From: Dillenia suffruticosa
Lineage: Eukaryota > Streptophyta > Magnoliopsida > Dilleniales > Dilleniaceae
Direction: 5' to 3'
Assembly (NCBI GenBank): GCA_033439265.1
Contig: JAVTVX010000011.1
Coordinates: 10,602,590 to 10,666,589, forward strand
DNA: 64,000 nt
Position 1 is the first letter of the stretch, and each line of letters opens with the position of its first letter. Below the pieces are notes generated by a model that worked only from the letters and a program-made list of their open reading frames with translations, ran no database searches and was not told the origin of the DNA. A program made the position numbers and the translations under genes. This document shows, piece after piece, positions 47,105 through 58,018 of the stretch.

Positions 47105-47521
47105 TGTAATAGTTTTCGATAAGAGGTCGACTTAATGAAGTGGAATAAGTCGACAATGGTAGAACTTACTGAGGAATCTACCTCTGTACTCAGTAGATGT
47201 CGGAAAATGACTATAGAGAAGAGATATGAGGAAAGGGAAAGAATAGAGAGAAAAAGAGAGAGAAAGAGAGAATTAGAGAGAATGAGAAGAGAAGAGATAG
47301 AGAGAATGACAACTGAGCAACCAACCCCCATCCATTCTTCTCTTACATGATTTATAGAGTTACAAAAGGGCTCCTTCTACATTTTACTAACTGCTCTCAA
47401 CAGATTCGGTTGGATTAGTTTCAGGACAAGAACACTAATGTAACTAACTTCACAACGAACATTTCCTTGCTTCCTAACCATTGCATTTGAAATCTGAACT
47501 GCACTCTTACATTCTGTGACA
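47105..47521 (-). repeat. 5' LTR of the chromovirus (417 bp)
   Basis: Begins TGTAATAGTT and ends TCTGTGACA on the plus strand. It aligns with 42072-42532. Confidence 0.92.
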
Positions 47522-48638
47522 GCAACCCTTCGATGCAAAACGACTACCTTCTAACGAAAAGGCCTAAATGATCAATCTCCTAATGGCAAAAACCCACCAT
47601 TAAGGCATGAAATAAAGCTGATAATTTCACATTCTACATGAATGCTTATCATGATGGCCTGAGATAGAGTCGTTGAAAATCATGGATGTCTTATAATTTC
47701 TTATACTTCATGCATTAAATTTTAGAATTGTTTTTTTCAATCTGCGGGAAAATTTATTCCCTCGGGCTACTTTATAGCCAAAAATTTAATAATTAAAATG
47801 ATAAAGAGATTTAAAACACTAATTTCATTTGTATTTCACTAATTGAAAAAAGAATAGCATCACATTAGAAATAAATTTTAGATATGATAATACATGGTCC
47901 AATAGCCTATATCACCATAAGTCCATAAACCAAGCCTATAATGATAAAATTCATAGACCACCAAGGGGTTTCTCGATAAACACCCAAAACTACTAAACTT
48001 TCCCTCGACTGAGCACTCTTGCTTAAGCCTCTTGACCACCTCGGTCAAAACCCTTTGCTCTCCTCTCGGTTGGACTCACTCAGCTATTACCAAATAACCT
48101 CTCATGAGTGACGCTTTAGTCAAGCAAATCAAGATCATGACTGCCAAAGATTTGAACCAACCTAACTTCAAGAATAATCTCTTCTGATAAGAAAGAAAGT
48201 CTCCATAATCTCTTTCGATTCGGTAGAAAATTTCTGTAACAATTTGAATTTTTTTCAATCTATAGGACCCTTAACAACAGTCCCAATAATCTCGGAAGAT
48301 TTTTAATAACCTCTCCACAAGATAAGTAGGGTTTCTATACCTCTTATTATGTAGACACACACTATATATATTGAGCTGATGTAACATATGAAAGGTAGGC
48401 AATATTATCAACTTTACACTCAATGCATAAAGATGACACAAGGCTATAATTCAGGCTCCCTCAGTCTTTCATTCCTTCATTGCTCTTTCTGACTTAAGTA
48501 TCGAAATTTTCTCATTGGAGCCACCTCCAATAGGTTTTTTGTCGGCTTCCCACTTAAGAAGATCCAGTAGACATGTTAACACCGGACCCCCGCTCGAGTC
48601 AGAAGGTTAATTTATTTGTGAAGTCAAAATTGGCTTCA
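47522..48638 (+). other. Non-coding DNA, possible 5' LTR of the Tat element
   Basis: Contains no coding motif. It ends with CA at 48638, just before a PBS-like sequence, as a 5' LTR would. No matching 3' LTR was found to the right, so the assignment is inference. Confidence 0.45.
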
Positions 48639-48643
48639 ATATG

Positions 48644-48661
48644 TTGGCACCATTTGAGGGA
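48644..48661 (+). other. Primer-binding site of the Tat element
   Basis: TTGGCACCATTTGAGGGA resembles the Tat/RIRE2-type PBS TTGGCGCCGTCTGTGGGA. Confidence 0.65.
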
Positions 48662-48721
48662 TACAACTGACTAGTCAAGGAAATTTTATACCCTATCCTA
48701 TCTTTTTCTCTCATATCGCTA

Positions 48722-49390
48722 TGCCACCAAAAAGAAGGAACGAAGATAATACCCTTAAGGCCATCTTGTTGATGGCTCTAGTTTGTCAAGGGGAAACTCC
48801 TCCAGCACAATAGCTTCAGATCGCACCATCAGACATGCTAGCATTCTAAAAAAATATAAACTCCTATTTTTAGGGAGGTCCTCACTATGGGAAGGACAAA
48901 AGAGGATAAGACTGATGATGGGCTTTGGCGATGATGATTTACTAAAAAACAATCCAAACCGACTGACCCATTGGTCATCACCACCAATATAGGTCAGTAT
49001 GTTGTAAGAAGAATCTTTATCGACCAAGAGGCGATTGCGATCTCCTATATTTGAATGGCTTTTAGCAAATGGGTTTCACTCAAGCGGATCTCAAACCTTA
49101 TGCCAGATCTTTGAAAGGACTCTCCGAGAGTGGCTATACTTAGAGGGTATTATCTCACCCCCAGTAACCCTGGGAGCACTATTTAACCATGCAACCACCA
49201 TAACCACCTTCAATATAGTCAAATTACCATCTCCTTACAATGCCATCCTCAGCTGTCCTAGCCTTGACGGCTTGGAAGTCTTGCCAAGTATCAGGCACAT
49301 GAAGATCAATTTAAAACATCTCTCGGTATTGAGATGCTTAACTACAATCTTGACCTTGGCAAAGAGTTGTTGAGATTCCAATCTTGGATG
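48722..49390 (+). pseudogene. Tat gag start and aspartic protease
   Basis: A short gag-like start (MPPKRRNEDNTLKAI, 48722) passes after about 200 bp into protease: DPLVITTNIGQYVVRRIFID at about 48970-49023, then a region equivalent to ADILYWNAFxKMG, and LPSPYNAIL near 49225. The family's DxGSS after IFID is degraded (IFIDQEAIA). Most of gag between is deleted. Confidence 0.75.
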
Positions 49391-49589
49391 TACCTAGCCA
49401 AACCGCTCAAATTAAAGTTTACCTGTCGAGACATCTTTGAGAAGCCATAATTGAATGCTTGTGACGTCACTCCAATGTCTTCGCATGGTTGCCTGCAAAT
49501 ATGTCAAGGATACATCCTTCGGTAATTGTACATAAGTTGACAGTAGACCCGAGTCGCAAGCCCATGAGGCAAAAAAGAGGGTGTTCACA

Positions 49590-50280
49590 TTTGAACACTG
49601 GCAAGCAATACAAGAAGAGGTGCAAAAGCTCCTAGTGGCAAATTTCATTTAGGAGGTAAAATTTCCCAAGTGGTTGATGAACGTGGTCATGGTGAAAAAA
49701 GCAAATGGCAAGTGGAGGATATGTGTTGACTTTATCGACCTCAATAAAGTATGTCCAAAAAGATAGTTATCTGCTTTCCAGTATTGACAAATTTGTATAT
49801 AATTCACCAAGTCATCAACTCTTAAGTTTTATGGATGTATTCTCTGACGACAATCAGGTATTCATGACCCTGGAAGACGAGAAAAAACGAGTTTTATCAT
49901 GGAGTTCAACATATGTTGTTACAAAGTCATGCCTTTCAACTTGAAAAATGTGGGGACAACTTTCCAACGGCTAGTCAACAAGGTTTTCAGCTAGCAGCTT
50001 GATAGAATCATGGAAGTCCACATCAATGACAAGCTCATCAAGAGTACTAACTTGGAAGGCTACATAGCAGATCTTGAAGAGACACTCCAGACATTGGAGC
50101 ACTATAACATGAAGCTAAACCCTGCCTACTGTACTTTTGACACACCTCAAGCAACTTCTTGGGTTTCCTAATCACTTACTGAGTAATCAAGGCCAACCCC
50201 AAAAAGATCCAGGCCATTCTAGATGTGATACAGTTTAGAACATTGAAAGAGGTGTAATGCCTCACCGGATGGATCGCGGC
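49590..50280 (+). pseudogene. Tat reverse transcriptase
   Basis: Pieces read KKANGKWRICVDFIDLNKVCPKDSY, HQLLSFMDVFSDDNQ, YKVMPFNLKN and RLVNKVF. The catalytic block is VHINDKLIKS where the lineage has VYVDDMLVKS, so one of the two Asp residues is Asn. Next come YIADLEETLQTL and HYNMKLNP. Frameshifts and stops are spread through the segment. Confidence 0.85.
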
Positions 50281-50327
50281 TTTGAAAAGGTTTATGTCAA
50301 AGGTGGAAAAAAAATACAAGCCCCTTT

Positions 50328-50760
50328 TTGATACATTTACAAAATGCCAAAAAATTTATATGGACACTTGAATGCCAGGCACTCTTCGACAAGATCAAGG
50401 AGTACTTCTCATATCCTCCGTTACTCTCTCGGCCCAACCCTCATGAGAAACTCGAGCTCTACTTGTTTATTTCTGATAGAGCCCTTTGCTTTGTACTAGT
50501 AAGATCGGATGTTGCCATACCAAGATCTGTATACTATGTCAACTGAGTACTCTAAGAATCATAAATCAATTACAGACCTATTAAGAAGATGGCCTTCGCT
50601 CTTGTTATGACTACTCGATGCCTTCAACCATATTTTCAGGCACACACAATCATGGTCGTAACTGACCAACCTTTGAAACAGATCCTTCTAAAGAAAGACA
50701 CCTCGGGTTGACTTATCAAATGGAGATCGAGTCTAGAGAATTTGACATTGAATAGCAACC
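50328..50760 (+). pseudogene. Tat RNase H (first)
   Basis: The frame at 50328-50546 reads FIWTLECQALFDKIKEYFS and LYLFISDRALCFVLVRSD. It then continues in another frame with KKMAFALVMTTRCLQPYFQAHTI and VVTDQPLKQIL. These are the Tat pol RNase H signatures; TDQPLKQIL is characteristic. Confidence 0.82.
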
Positions 50761-50859
50761 AAGACTTGTCATCAAAGGCCATACTCTAGCCAATTTCATC
50801 CTTGAGTGTATGCTCTCGAAATTCACCAAACAAACAATGAATGACCATCCAGAGAGAAG

Positions 50860-51110
50860 CTTGCCACCGATATGGACCTTACATGTTGATGGCTCCTTCA
50901 ATTTAGTAGGGAGTGGTGCCAAACTCATCTTGATAGGTCCCAATGATTTCAAGGCGGAGTACGTACTTTGCTTCGATTTTTAAGCTACCAATAACCAAGC
51001 CAAGGATGAGGCACCCCTAACAGGATTACAGATTACAACACGCTGGGAGCTCAAGACATTTGTGTCTTCACTAACATCTAGCACGTGGACAAGCAAATCG
51101 AGGGAATATA
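50860..51110 (+). pseudogene. Tat second RNase H (archaeal-type)
   Basis: PPIWTLHVDGSFNLVGSGAKLILIGP and EYVLCFDF match the extra RNase H of Tat elements (W.L.VDGSS...GSGAG..L..P). The catalytic Asp in VDGS is present. This additional domain separates Tat from Athila and chromoviruses. Confidence 0.82.
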
Positions 51111-51289
51111 CTAAACCAAAGAGCCAATGATGACGAAATATCTCGTCAAACTCCAAGAGGTGATGAACAAGTTTAGCAAGATTGATATGCAACAGATTCC
51201 TAGATTTGAGAATGCCAGGGATGACACGCTTTCCAAGCTTGCTAGTTCGGACTCAATGGCCTCCAACCGAACAGCCTCCATCAAGTATT

Positions 51290-52330
51290 GACAAACCAAA
51301 GTAGATCCAGATGGCAGATGACTTATCGAGCCGGAAAGATCCCACTCAGAACTACCGAGGGAAGGTTAGTTGCTAGACATGTCACAGGAAGTAGTAAAAG
51401 TGATGTGTAAGGCCGTGGATTATGCCATCCTCAATGGAGCTTTTTACAAGAAGTCTTTTATTCACCCTCATCTCAAATGCTTAATGCTTAAAGAAGGGAA
51501 CTATGTCCTTAGGGAAATTCATGAAGGGGTATTTGGCAACCATTTAAGTGCTTGGAACCTAGTCAACAAGGCCTTGTATCAAGGATTCTTCAGGCCCACC
51601 ATGAAAGCCGATACAGAGGCTCACGTCAAAAGGTACGACAAGTTTTAGTACTTCTCCTTAGTACCGCACCAACACCCTCCTTTGAACTCTATCCAATTGG
51701 AAGTACCTGGCCATTCGCATAGTGGAGGATGGACATACTGAGGCCATTCCTATAGGCTAGTGGACAACAAATTTCTCATCGTGGCCATTTATTATTTCAC
51801 CAAGTAGGTGGAAGTTGAACCATTACTCCAGATAACAGTTGACAAATTCAAACCTTCGTATGGGTATCCATCATCGCCAAGTTCGGTCTACCCCATATAC
51901 TCATCGCTGACAACGATAAGTAGTTTGACAATAAAAACTTTAAGGAATTATGGAGTAAATTAGAGATCCAACATTGTTTAACCTCTGTTGCTTATCCATA
52001 AGCCAATGGCCCTATCAAGATGACCAACCAAATGATCCTTCAAGGGCTCAAAATGACACTAAATAAAGCAAAAGGTCGTAGGGTAGACAAACTTTATGGA
52101 ATCTTCTGGACCTACCACACTATGCGCCAAATAGCCACAGGAGAAACACCGTTCAACTTAATTGATGGATGTGAAGTGGTCATATTGATGGAAATAAGAA
52201 TCCACTCGTTATGTGTAGACCAATATCAGCCAAAGTCGAACAAGCCTACACTACGTGAACGATTGGATCTCATACTAGAATTATAAGACATTGCATCTAC
52301 TCAAATGGCAGTCTATCAATAACAAATTGT
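51290..52330 (+). pseudogene. Tat integrase
   Basis: 51370-51648 reads AVDYAILNGAFYKKSF, EGNYVLREIHEGVFGNH and LVNKALYQGFFRPTMKADT, the zinc-binding part. The core is broken (IYYFTK near 51790). The C-terminal half is 52020-52286: ILQGLKMTLNKAKGRRVDKLYG, ATGETPFNL. Stops are frequent between 51650 and 52010. Confidence 0.85.
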
Positions 52331-52374
52331 TTGATACAATAACATAAGGATAAAAGCCAGAATGTTTAAACCTG

Positions 52375-52960
52375 GAGATACCACTCTCTCGACTTTACGC
52401 CTCATATGGATTCCGTATCCATTCTTTCGGCTCCACACCTCTCAATTTGTCGATTTACGGGATATAACTCCCAAATGGCTGGCAACCACTCTCTCGGTTC
52501 TATGCCTTATATGGATTCCATACCCAATATCTCAGCTCTATGCCTCACAATATGCCAATTCATGAGAAGTAACTCCCATATGATTGGCAACCATTCTCTT
52601 GTTTTATGTCTAATATTGGTTCTGTACCCAATCTCTCACATTTACGTCTCACAATATGCCAATATATAAGATGCAACTCTCAAGCAGTTGACGATAACTT
52701 TGTCAGCTCTATGCCTTAGATGTGTTCCTTACCCATCTCTTGGCTCTACATCTCACAATATGCCAATATACGGGATGTAACTCTCAAGCGGTTGGCAACC
52801 ACTCTCTCGGCTCTGTACTACCTGCGGGTTCCATACCCACCCCTTGGCATTATGTCTCTCAATATGCTAATATAGAGATGTAACTCCAAGCCATTGGCGA
52901 CCACTGTCTTGGCTCCGCGTTGCCTACGGGCTTTGTACCTACTCTCTCGGCTCTAATCCT
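52375..52960 (+). repeat. Tandem repeat, ~104-bp period, in the 3' part of the Tat element
   Basis: Units are marked by TTGGCAACCACTCTCTCGG or variants at about 52482, 52588, 52690, 52795 and 52898 (spacing 100-108). Each contains CACAATATGCCAATAT and a GGATTCCGTACCC-like word. Tandem arrays near the 3' end are known in Tat/Ogre elements. Confidence 0.85.
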
Positions 52961-55279
52961 TGTGCAAACCTTAGCAGGGTGTAAGGCTCTATCTTGAGAA
53001 ATCATTAAAACATACATTTGCATTGTATTATTATTTTGTTGAGTATATTTAAAATTATTTTGTATTACATTTTGCTAAAATTGTCAAAATTTTTAAGTGC
53101 AATGCATGCGTGAGTTTTTATATTTGTGGTTTTAACTATAGTTTGAAAACATTAATACTAGCATCGATCAGTGGGATACACTGGTAAATGAGAACAGTTG
53201 GAATAAAACAATAATAGAACCCTCAAAGGGTTTGGTATGGGACCCATAATGAACACATGGCATACATCACTATGCTTGGGGGACCCACTTCTCACTTACA
53301 CATAGAGAGAGATAAAAAGAGGGTGAGAAGGGGGAGAGAGGAAGCATATTTCATACATTTTATCTTAAAAAAACCCTATTCTCGTATCCCCTCTTCCTCT
53401 CATGAAAACAAACCCCTAACTCCATGAAAATCACCATCTAAGCTTCAAATAAACTACTTTCATTCATATAAAACCTAGCCCTAGCCTTTGGTAAGCACAA
53501 AAATGGTGTAGAGAACATAGAGAACAACATTGGAGTCTAAAAAAAGCTTGGAGAGGAAAATCTAGTTTGTTAAATTGATACCTGATAATCCTGTAAAACA
53601 TGTTTTTATATGTGATTATGTTATTGGAAATGGATTAAATGTATTAGGAAAAAAGGAATCATGTTCTTGAATGAAAGCCCAGGAATTTGGCATACTAGGC
53701 AGTTTGACCACGCCTCGATTTTTGGCTTTTTCTGCACCACTGCAAATTGAGTGCTGGTTTTCTTCTGATGAAAAGAGACTTCTATATCTTTAAAACGATA
53801 TATGACTTGAAGAGTTTCATTAAGAAATGAATTTTTTGTGAATTTTCAAAGTAACATGATTTTGTGAATTTTCAAAGTAACATGATTTCTGTGAGAAACT
53901 GCTTTGTTTTTGTCTTGTTTCATGTTTGAATATTATTGTAGTTTTGAGTTATTTTATGGGATGGATTAGGCTAAATTCCAAACACAAAACTTGTAGAATT
54001 ATGTCTCTTCTTTAAATGACCACTTGAATCACTTCAATTAGCTATGTGTCGTGAAAGTTATGTTGATTTTACTGTGACTAATGTTGCATTGTGAAATTTG
54101 GCTGCAAGCTTAATTGATATGGGGATTCATGTATGATTGGAATTTGTCCAAAAGTTGTAGCTCTAAGTCTTAGCTTTAAGTGGCAATTGGAATCATCTCA
54201 GTCTAGTCATCGTAGCTTAAATTATGATAGTTTTGTTAAAGTCTGTTTGTGTCGGAAACTTATAGAAATGATTCATTGGTGTGCAATACGTTGGTAGACT
54301 ATATAGACTACCTATTTGTGATATTTGGTTATGAATATTGTATAATCCATGTGATGAATTGTGGTCTTGGTGATTATTATATCATGAGAGTCACAAAGAA
54401 ATATAAAGAGAAAGTGGTAACACAAAAATACTTCCGAAAGTTTTGCGAAACCTGTGGGCAAAACTTGGGAAGTGTAGTTACATACGGAGCTTTAAAAGCT
54501 TTGTGAAGCCTACATGGGAAACTTGAGGAGCATGGTTTGCATTCGCGAAGCCCACAGGTGAAATTTGATGAACTATGGATGGATCTCTTCTCCCTATGAG
54601 GATGAAATTAGAAGAAACAAAATGTTTGAATTGTCTAACCCAAAAAAGACCTAGATTCATTTAGGAATCCCAAATTTTAGTTTGCTCTTCCAGACTCTTA
54701 TATACTAGTTTGTTTCGACATTCCATTCCTTTTTTTAATTATTAAGATTAAATTAGATCAATAAAGATGAAAATGGATAATGATTCTAAAAGTGACAATC
54801 ACAATTGTTTTCTTGAGAATGTTTGAGATAATGTTTATCTCTTGTACACTCTTTTTTTTTTTTTTTTATGTTTTACGCTATTGATATGGTGATATTGACA
54901 ATCTTATGCTTACTTGCTTGCCATGCATGCTATTGGTCTCTCGTATTCTTGCTCAACTTATACTGACCTTGTTATTCTTATTTTCAGTGATCAAAGAGAT
55001 GAAAGAGAACTACAGGGTAAAGGCCTTTGAGCCAAGGGATTTAGATTCCTACTTATCTTTGATCATTTACTTTGTTTAAGGCATGTAATCTTTGAGTGTC
55101 TTTTGGATCTGTATGAGTTATGTTTCATATGTGGATGTATAGTTGATGGCCAAAGAGAGCCTTATACATTCATAGTTTTGTTTCAATTATGATTGTATGC
55201 TATGGGAATTGTGTTGGGCTACTAGGAGAACCATTGATGCCAGCCTGTTTGATACTAAAAGTGTTCTATTTGTTTTATC
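52961..55279. other. Non-coding DNA, possibly LTR-derived
   Basis: No gene found. A GA-rich stretch (53300-53345), a long T-run (54850-54870) and no recognised ORF. The texture resembles a Ty3/gypsy LTR, but I found no termini or partner copy. Confidence 0.4.
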
Positions 55280-55745
55280 AGGTTTTATACCAATTCCAGA
55301 TGGCTAAATGATCCCCAAATAAACCTCATCATCAAACATTATACTCATTCCAAACAATTAGTCAATCATGCCTTGAAACTCATTCAAGTAATCTGCCATA
55401 GAACTTTAGTCTTTATATCTTAACTGCATCATCTTCTTTAACAAAAATAGCTTATTGTTATCGGTCTTTGAAGCATACAACAATTCAATCTTATTGCACA
55501 GAGTTCATGTGTGTGTCTCATTGTATAAGAGATTATAAATATTATCATCTACAATCTGTCTAATATAACCACAAACCTGCTCATACTCAAATTCCTATTC
55601 CTTATCACTTTTAGACTCAGGTTTTTTACTAGCAAACACAGATAAATACAATTTTTCACAAATGACAATTCTTTCATCTTATTTCTCCATATATGGTAAT
55701 TTCTGCATTTCAAACAAACCACTTTAGTAAAATTACTCTCCATCG
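55280..55745 (-). pseudogene. Ty1/copia gag, N-terminal part
   Basis: Starts MESNFTKVVCLKCRNYHIWR at 55743 and runs in broken frames: FEYEQVCGYIRQIVDDNIYN, RTLCNKIELLYASKTDNNKLFLLKK, QLRYKD and MADYLNEFQGMID. This is the UBN2/gag domain of copia elements (N..LW..KM...L...T....L...L..L.M....S....LN.F). It ends near 55285 with no pol, so the element was truncated. Confidence 0.8.
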
Positions 55746-55773
55746 TTTAGTCAGAACAAGTTCATAGCAATCT

Positions 55774-55790
55774 TGGCTCTAATACTACTT
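55774..55790 (-). other. Primer-binding site of the copia element
   Basis: On the minus strand, right after the LTR, AGTAGTATTAGAGCCAAGAT resembles TGGTATCAGAGCC (tRNA-iMet). Confidence 0.78.
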
Positions 55791-56483
55791 TGTTGGGAGA
55801 AGATGCAACGGAACAACGAATCCTCTCCCACTTTACTAAACCTATGAGGCAATAACACCAACAGATAGCACCAATGCACAAATAATACCAGCCATATCAA
55901 ATCAAGAGTAAACACAAAGAGCATACACAATTTTTACATGGAAATCCCCAAATTCAATGGGGGAAAAAACCACGTGACACAAAATCCACTCCAAATCTCT
56001 ACTATACTTCAAAGAGGAATACAGGAGGTGTTTCCAACAAATTCAAGGAGTACATAACTTCAAAATATCTAATAAATTAACAAAACAACCAAGAGAATAG
56101 TGCAGAAATTTCTCACAAAAAAAGGTTATTGTTCACGTCAAATAGTAGCACCTCTGAACCACCAAATCAAATCTCCACTATTTAGAATTGAGACCGAGAA
56201 GTCTTGTAGTTGCTGTCCAAAAATAGCCTGATTGGACCACAAATGACCACCGATTGTACATTTGATCACAACTGCTATACTTGCCCGAAACAAAAATTTT
56301 GCCCACATTTTCTTTTTCTCCTTCTCGACAATACAACTCTCTCTCCTTTTTAATCTCTCTCTACTTCTTAAAATAAGTAGAAAAATTGGTTTTATATCTT
56401 AACACATGAGCCATAAACAAAACCCTAATAGGCCTTTTAATTTGATGGGCTTTCTCCACATTACAAAGACCATAAACCCAACA
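55791..56483 (-). repeat. 5' LTR of the truncated copia element (693 bp)
   Basis: Plus-strand ends are TGTTGGGAG and AAACCCAACA, so TGTTGG/CCAACA form the terminal inverted repeat of an LTR. The PBS adjoins on the expected side. No 3' LTR is present. Confidence 0.8.
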
Positions 56484-56534
56484 CATAGAAATTTTCTCAT
56501 GGTTGAATATGAAACATGCGTGTTGTGTCGGGTA

Positions 56535-57740
56535 TCCTATCTCAAAATCCCATTTGTATGTCGATTCGCTTCCTTTATGATCATTCAAAAGACAGAGGGT
56601 TTCTTAGATGTGCCTTAACGAGAAACATGGTGAGATTTTTTCAAGAATCTAGATGAATCATGGTGACACAAGGTGAGATCACTATTTAACCTGTTCTTCT
56701 ACTCCCCAAATGATACAGGTAATAATAACCTATTTTGTAGCTTAATCTGCTAAGTAATTTGATCTTTCCAGGTTGCAATATCAGTGGAGCCATTGAAAGT
56801 GAAAAATTAGATTCTCCTCGAAATGGCAGGGCTCATAACTGATTTCCTGATTTCTCTTGACAATTGATTTCTCTAGTATGTGAATTGGCTCCACGCAGAT
56901 GTCAGGCAATATAATATTGAAGATCCAAAGAATCCTAAATTGACTGGCCAAGTATGGGTTAGTGGATTGCTTTAGAAGGGAAGCCAAGTTGTGGCTGAGG
57001 CAGAAAATGGCTTAACATTTCAGTTTGATGTTCCAGCTGTTCACTTTGTCAAAGCCACCAAATATGCATGGACCGAAAAAAAAAAAAAAACAAACAAATA
57101 AACAAACAAACCATCAATGAAAGGAAGGATACGAAGCCTTAACACACGGAGGTAGGTTCTAAAGTTCCAAGGTTCAATGGAGCTATTGATCTGTGCACTA
57201 AATCACCTTATTCTTAAAGTTGCCAAATTTGAATGCCATATCACTATGGTCAATATTGAACAGCATTTAGACACAACATGATATAATAGTATATAAGTTT
57301 TAATGGGGTAACAATGTCATAACTTTTGTGTGTTAGTCATGCCTATGTTCATGTTATACCTTGTGTCTGACATCTGTGTTCGTGCTTCATAGTTCATGGC
57401 CACATCACATAGCTTATAGGGCATGTTTTCTTAATGTTAGGTGCTTTTTACTTCTTCTGGGAGGGCGACTGAGAGGTGGTCCACAGATGATCCAATTGAG
57501 TTTAGATGGGAAACGACTTTATGTTACCTACTCATTCTTCAATACTTGGGAACGACAATTCTATCCTGAGCTTATGGAAAAGGGTTCACACATGTTGTAG
57601 ATCAATCCGACATTCATATAGGTGGTTTGAAGCTAAATCCAAACTTTTTAGTGGACTTTAAAGCTAAACTCGATGGTCCATTCGTAACCTATGAAATGAG
57701 AGATCTTGATGGTGATTGCACATCTGACATTTGGATTTAA
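56535..57740 (+). pseudogene. Selenium-binding protein (SBP56/methanethiol-oxidase family) 3' part, introns retained
   Basis: Three exon-like pieces. The first, at about 56545-56669, reads LYDHSKDRGF, RCALTRNMVRFF and KNLDESW-stop-HK, then a GTGAGA donor-like site. The second begins at 56772 after TTTCCAG: VAISVEPLKVKNWILLEMAG, LITDFLISL, YVNWLHADVRQYNIED, PKNPKLTGQVWVSGLL, up to about 57035. The third, at about 57463-57740, reads [44 protein letters not shown] and ends at the family's natural stop TAA (57738-57740). Stops lie near 56655, 56865, 56875, 56970 and 57598. Retained introns show it is not a processed copy. A copia LTR ends 50 bp upstream. Confidence 0.9.
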
Positions 57741-58018
57741 GCCTTCCAAACATTTTGGACAATTAAGGGCAATGAAATTTCTTTTTTGGGGGGAGGGGTG
57801 GGAGAAAATAAGGTTGCCTATTTTTACATTGTTGTATCTTAGTTTTGCTCATGTAATTCTAATAGGCAACTCATATCACCAATTTAAAAAAAGCAAGCTG
57901 TGAGTTCGTGGGGCTGCTGCATGCTACACCCTTTGTATGCGATACGGTGGCCATAGCATATCTAGAAATGATACTTTGTAACAAGTAATTGAAGTACAGA
58001 ACATTTGAGTATGTCCAT
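57741..58018. other. 3' flank of the selenium-binding-protein pseudogene
   Basis: AT-rich with a G-run at 57786-57801. No feature recognised. Confidence 0.5.

Larger units (their letters stand above)
42072..47521 (-). mobile_element. Complete Ty3/gypsy chromovirus, 5450 bp, minus strand
   Basis: Two direct LTRs (42072-42532 and 47105-47521) start TGTAA and end with CA, flanked by GCAAT and GCAAC (5-bp duplication with one mismatch, or 4 bp GCAA). In minus orientation: 5' LTR, PBS, gag, protease, reverse transcriptase, RNase H, integrase with chromodomain, polypurine tract and 3' LTR. Domain order and the chromodomain identify a chromovirus; the lineage is not certain (not Tekay). Stops are fewer than in the Tekay copies, so it is younger. 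It inserted into DNA just upstream of GH17 copy 2. Confidence 0.93.
48639..52960 (+). mobile_element. Tat-lineage Ty3/gypsy element, degenerate
   Basis: Plus-strand order: PBS, gag start, protease, reverse transcriptase, RNase H, a second (archaeal-type) RNase H, integrase, then a ~104-bp tandem array. The dual RNase H and the wording of reverse transcriptase and integrase are those of the Tat lineage. Most of gag is missing. All domains contain stops. Confidence 0.85.

Noticed and set aside
46788-47135. 115-residue plus-strand ORF
   Set aside because: Antisense shadow of the chromovirus gag.
52375-52960. CRISPR-like array
   Set aside because: Repeat units are adjacent and diverged without unique spacers, in a plant retroelement.
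53000-55270. Solo LTR
   Set aside because: The texture is suggestive, but no TG...CA termini with a target duplication, and no second copy in the window, could be found.
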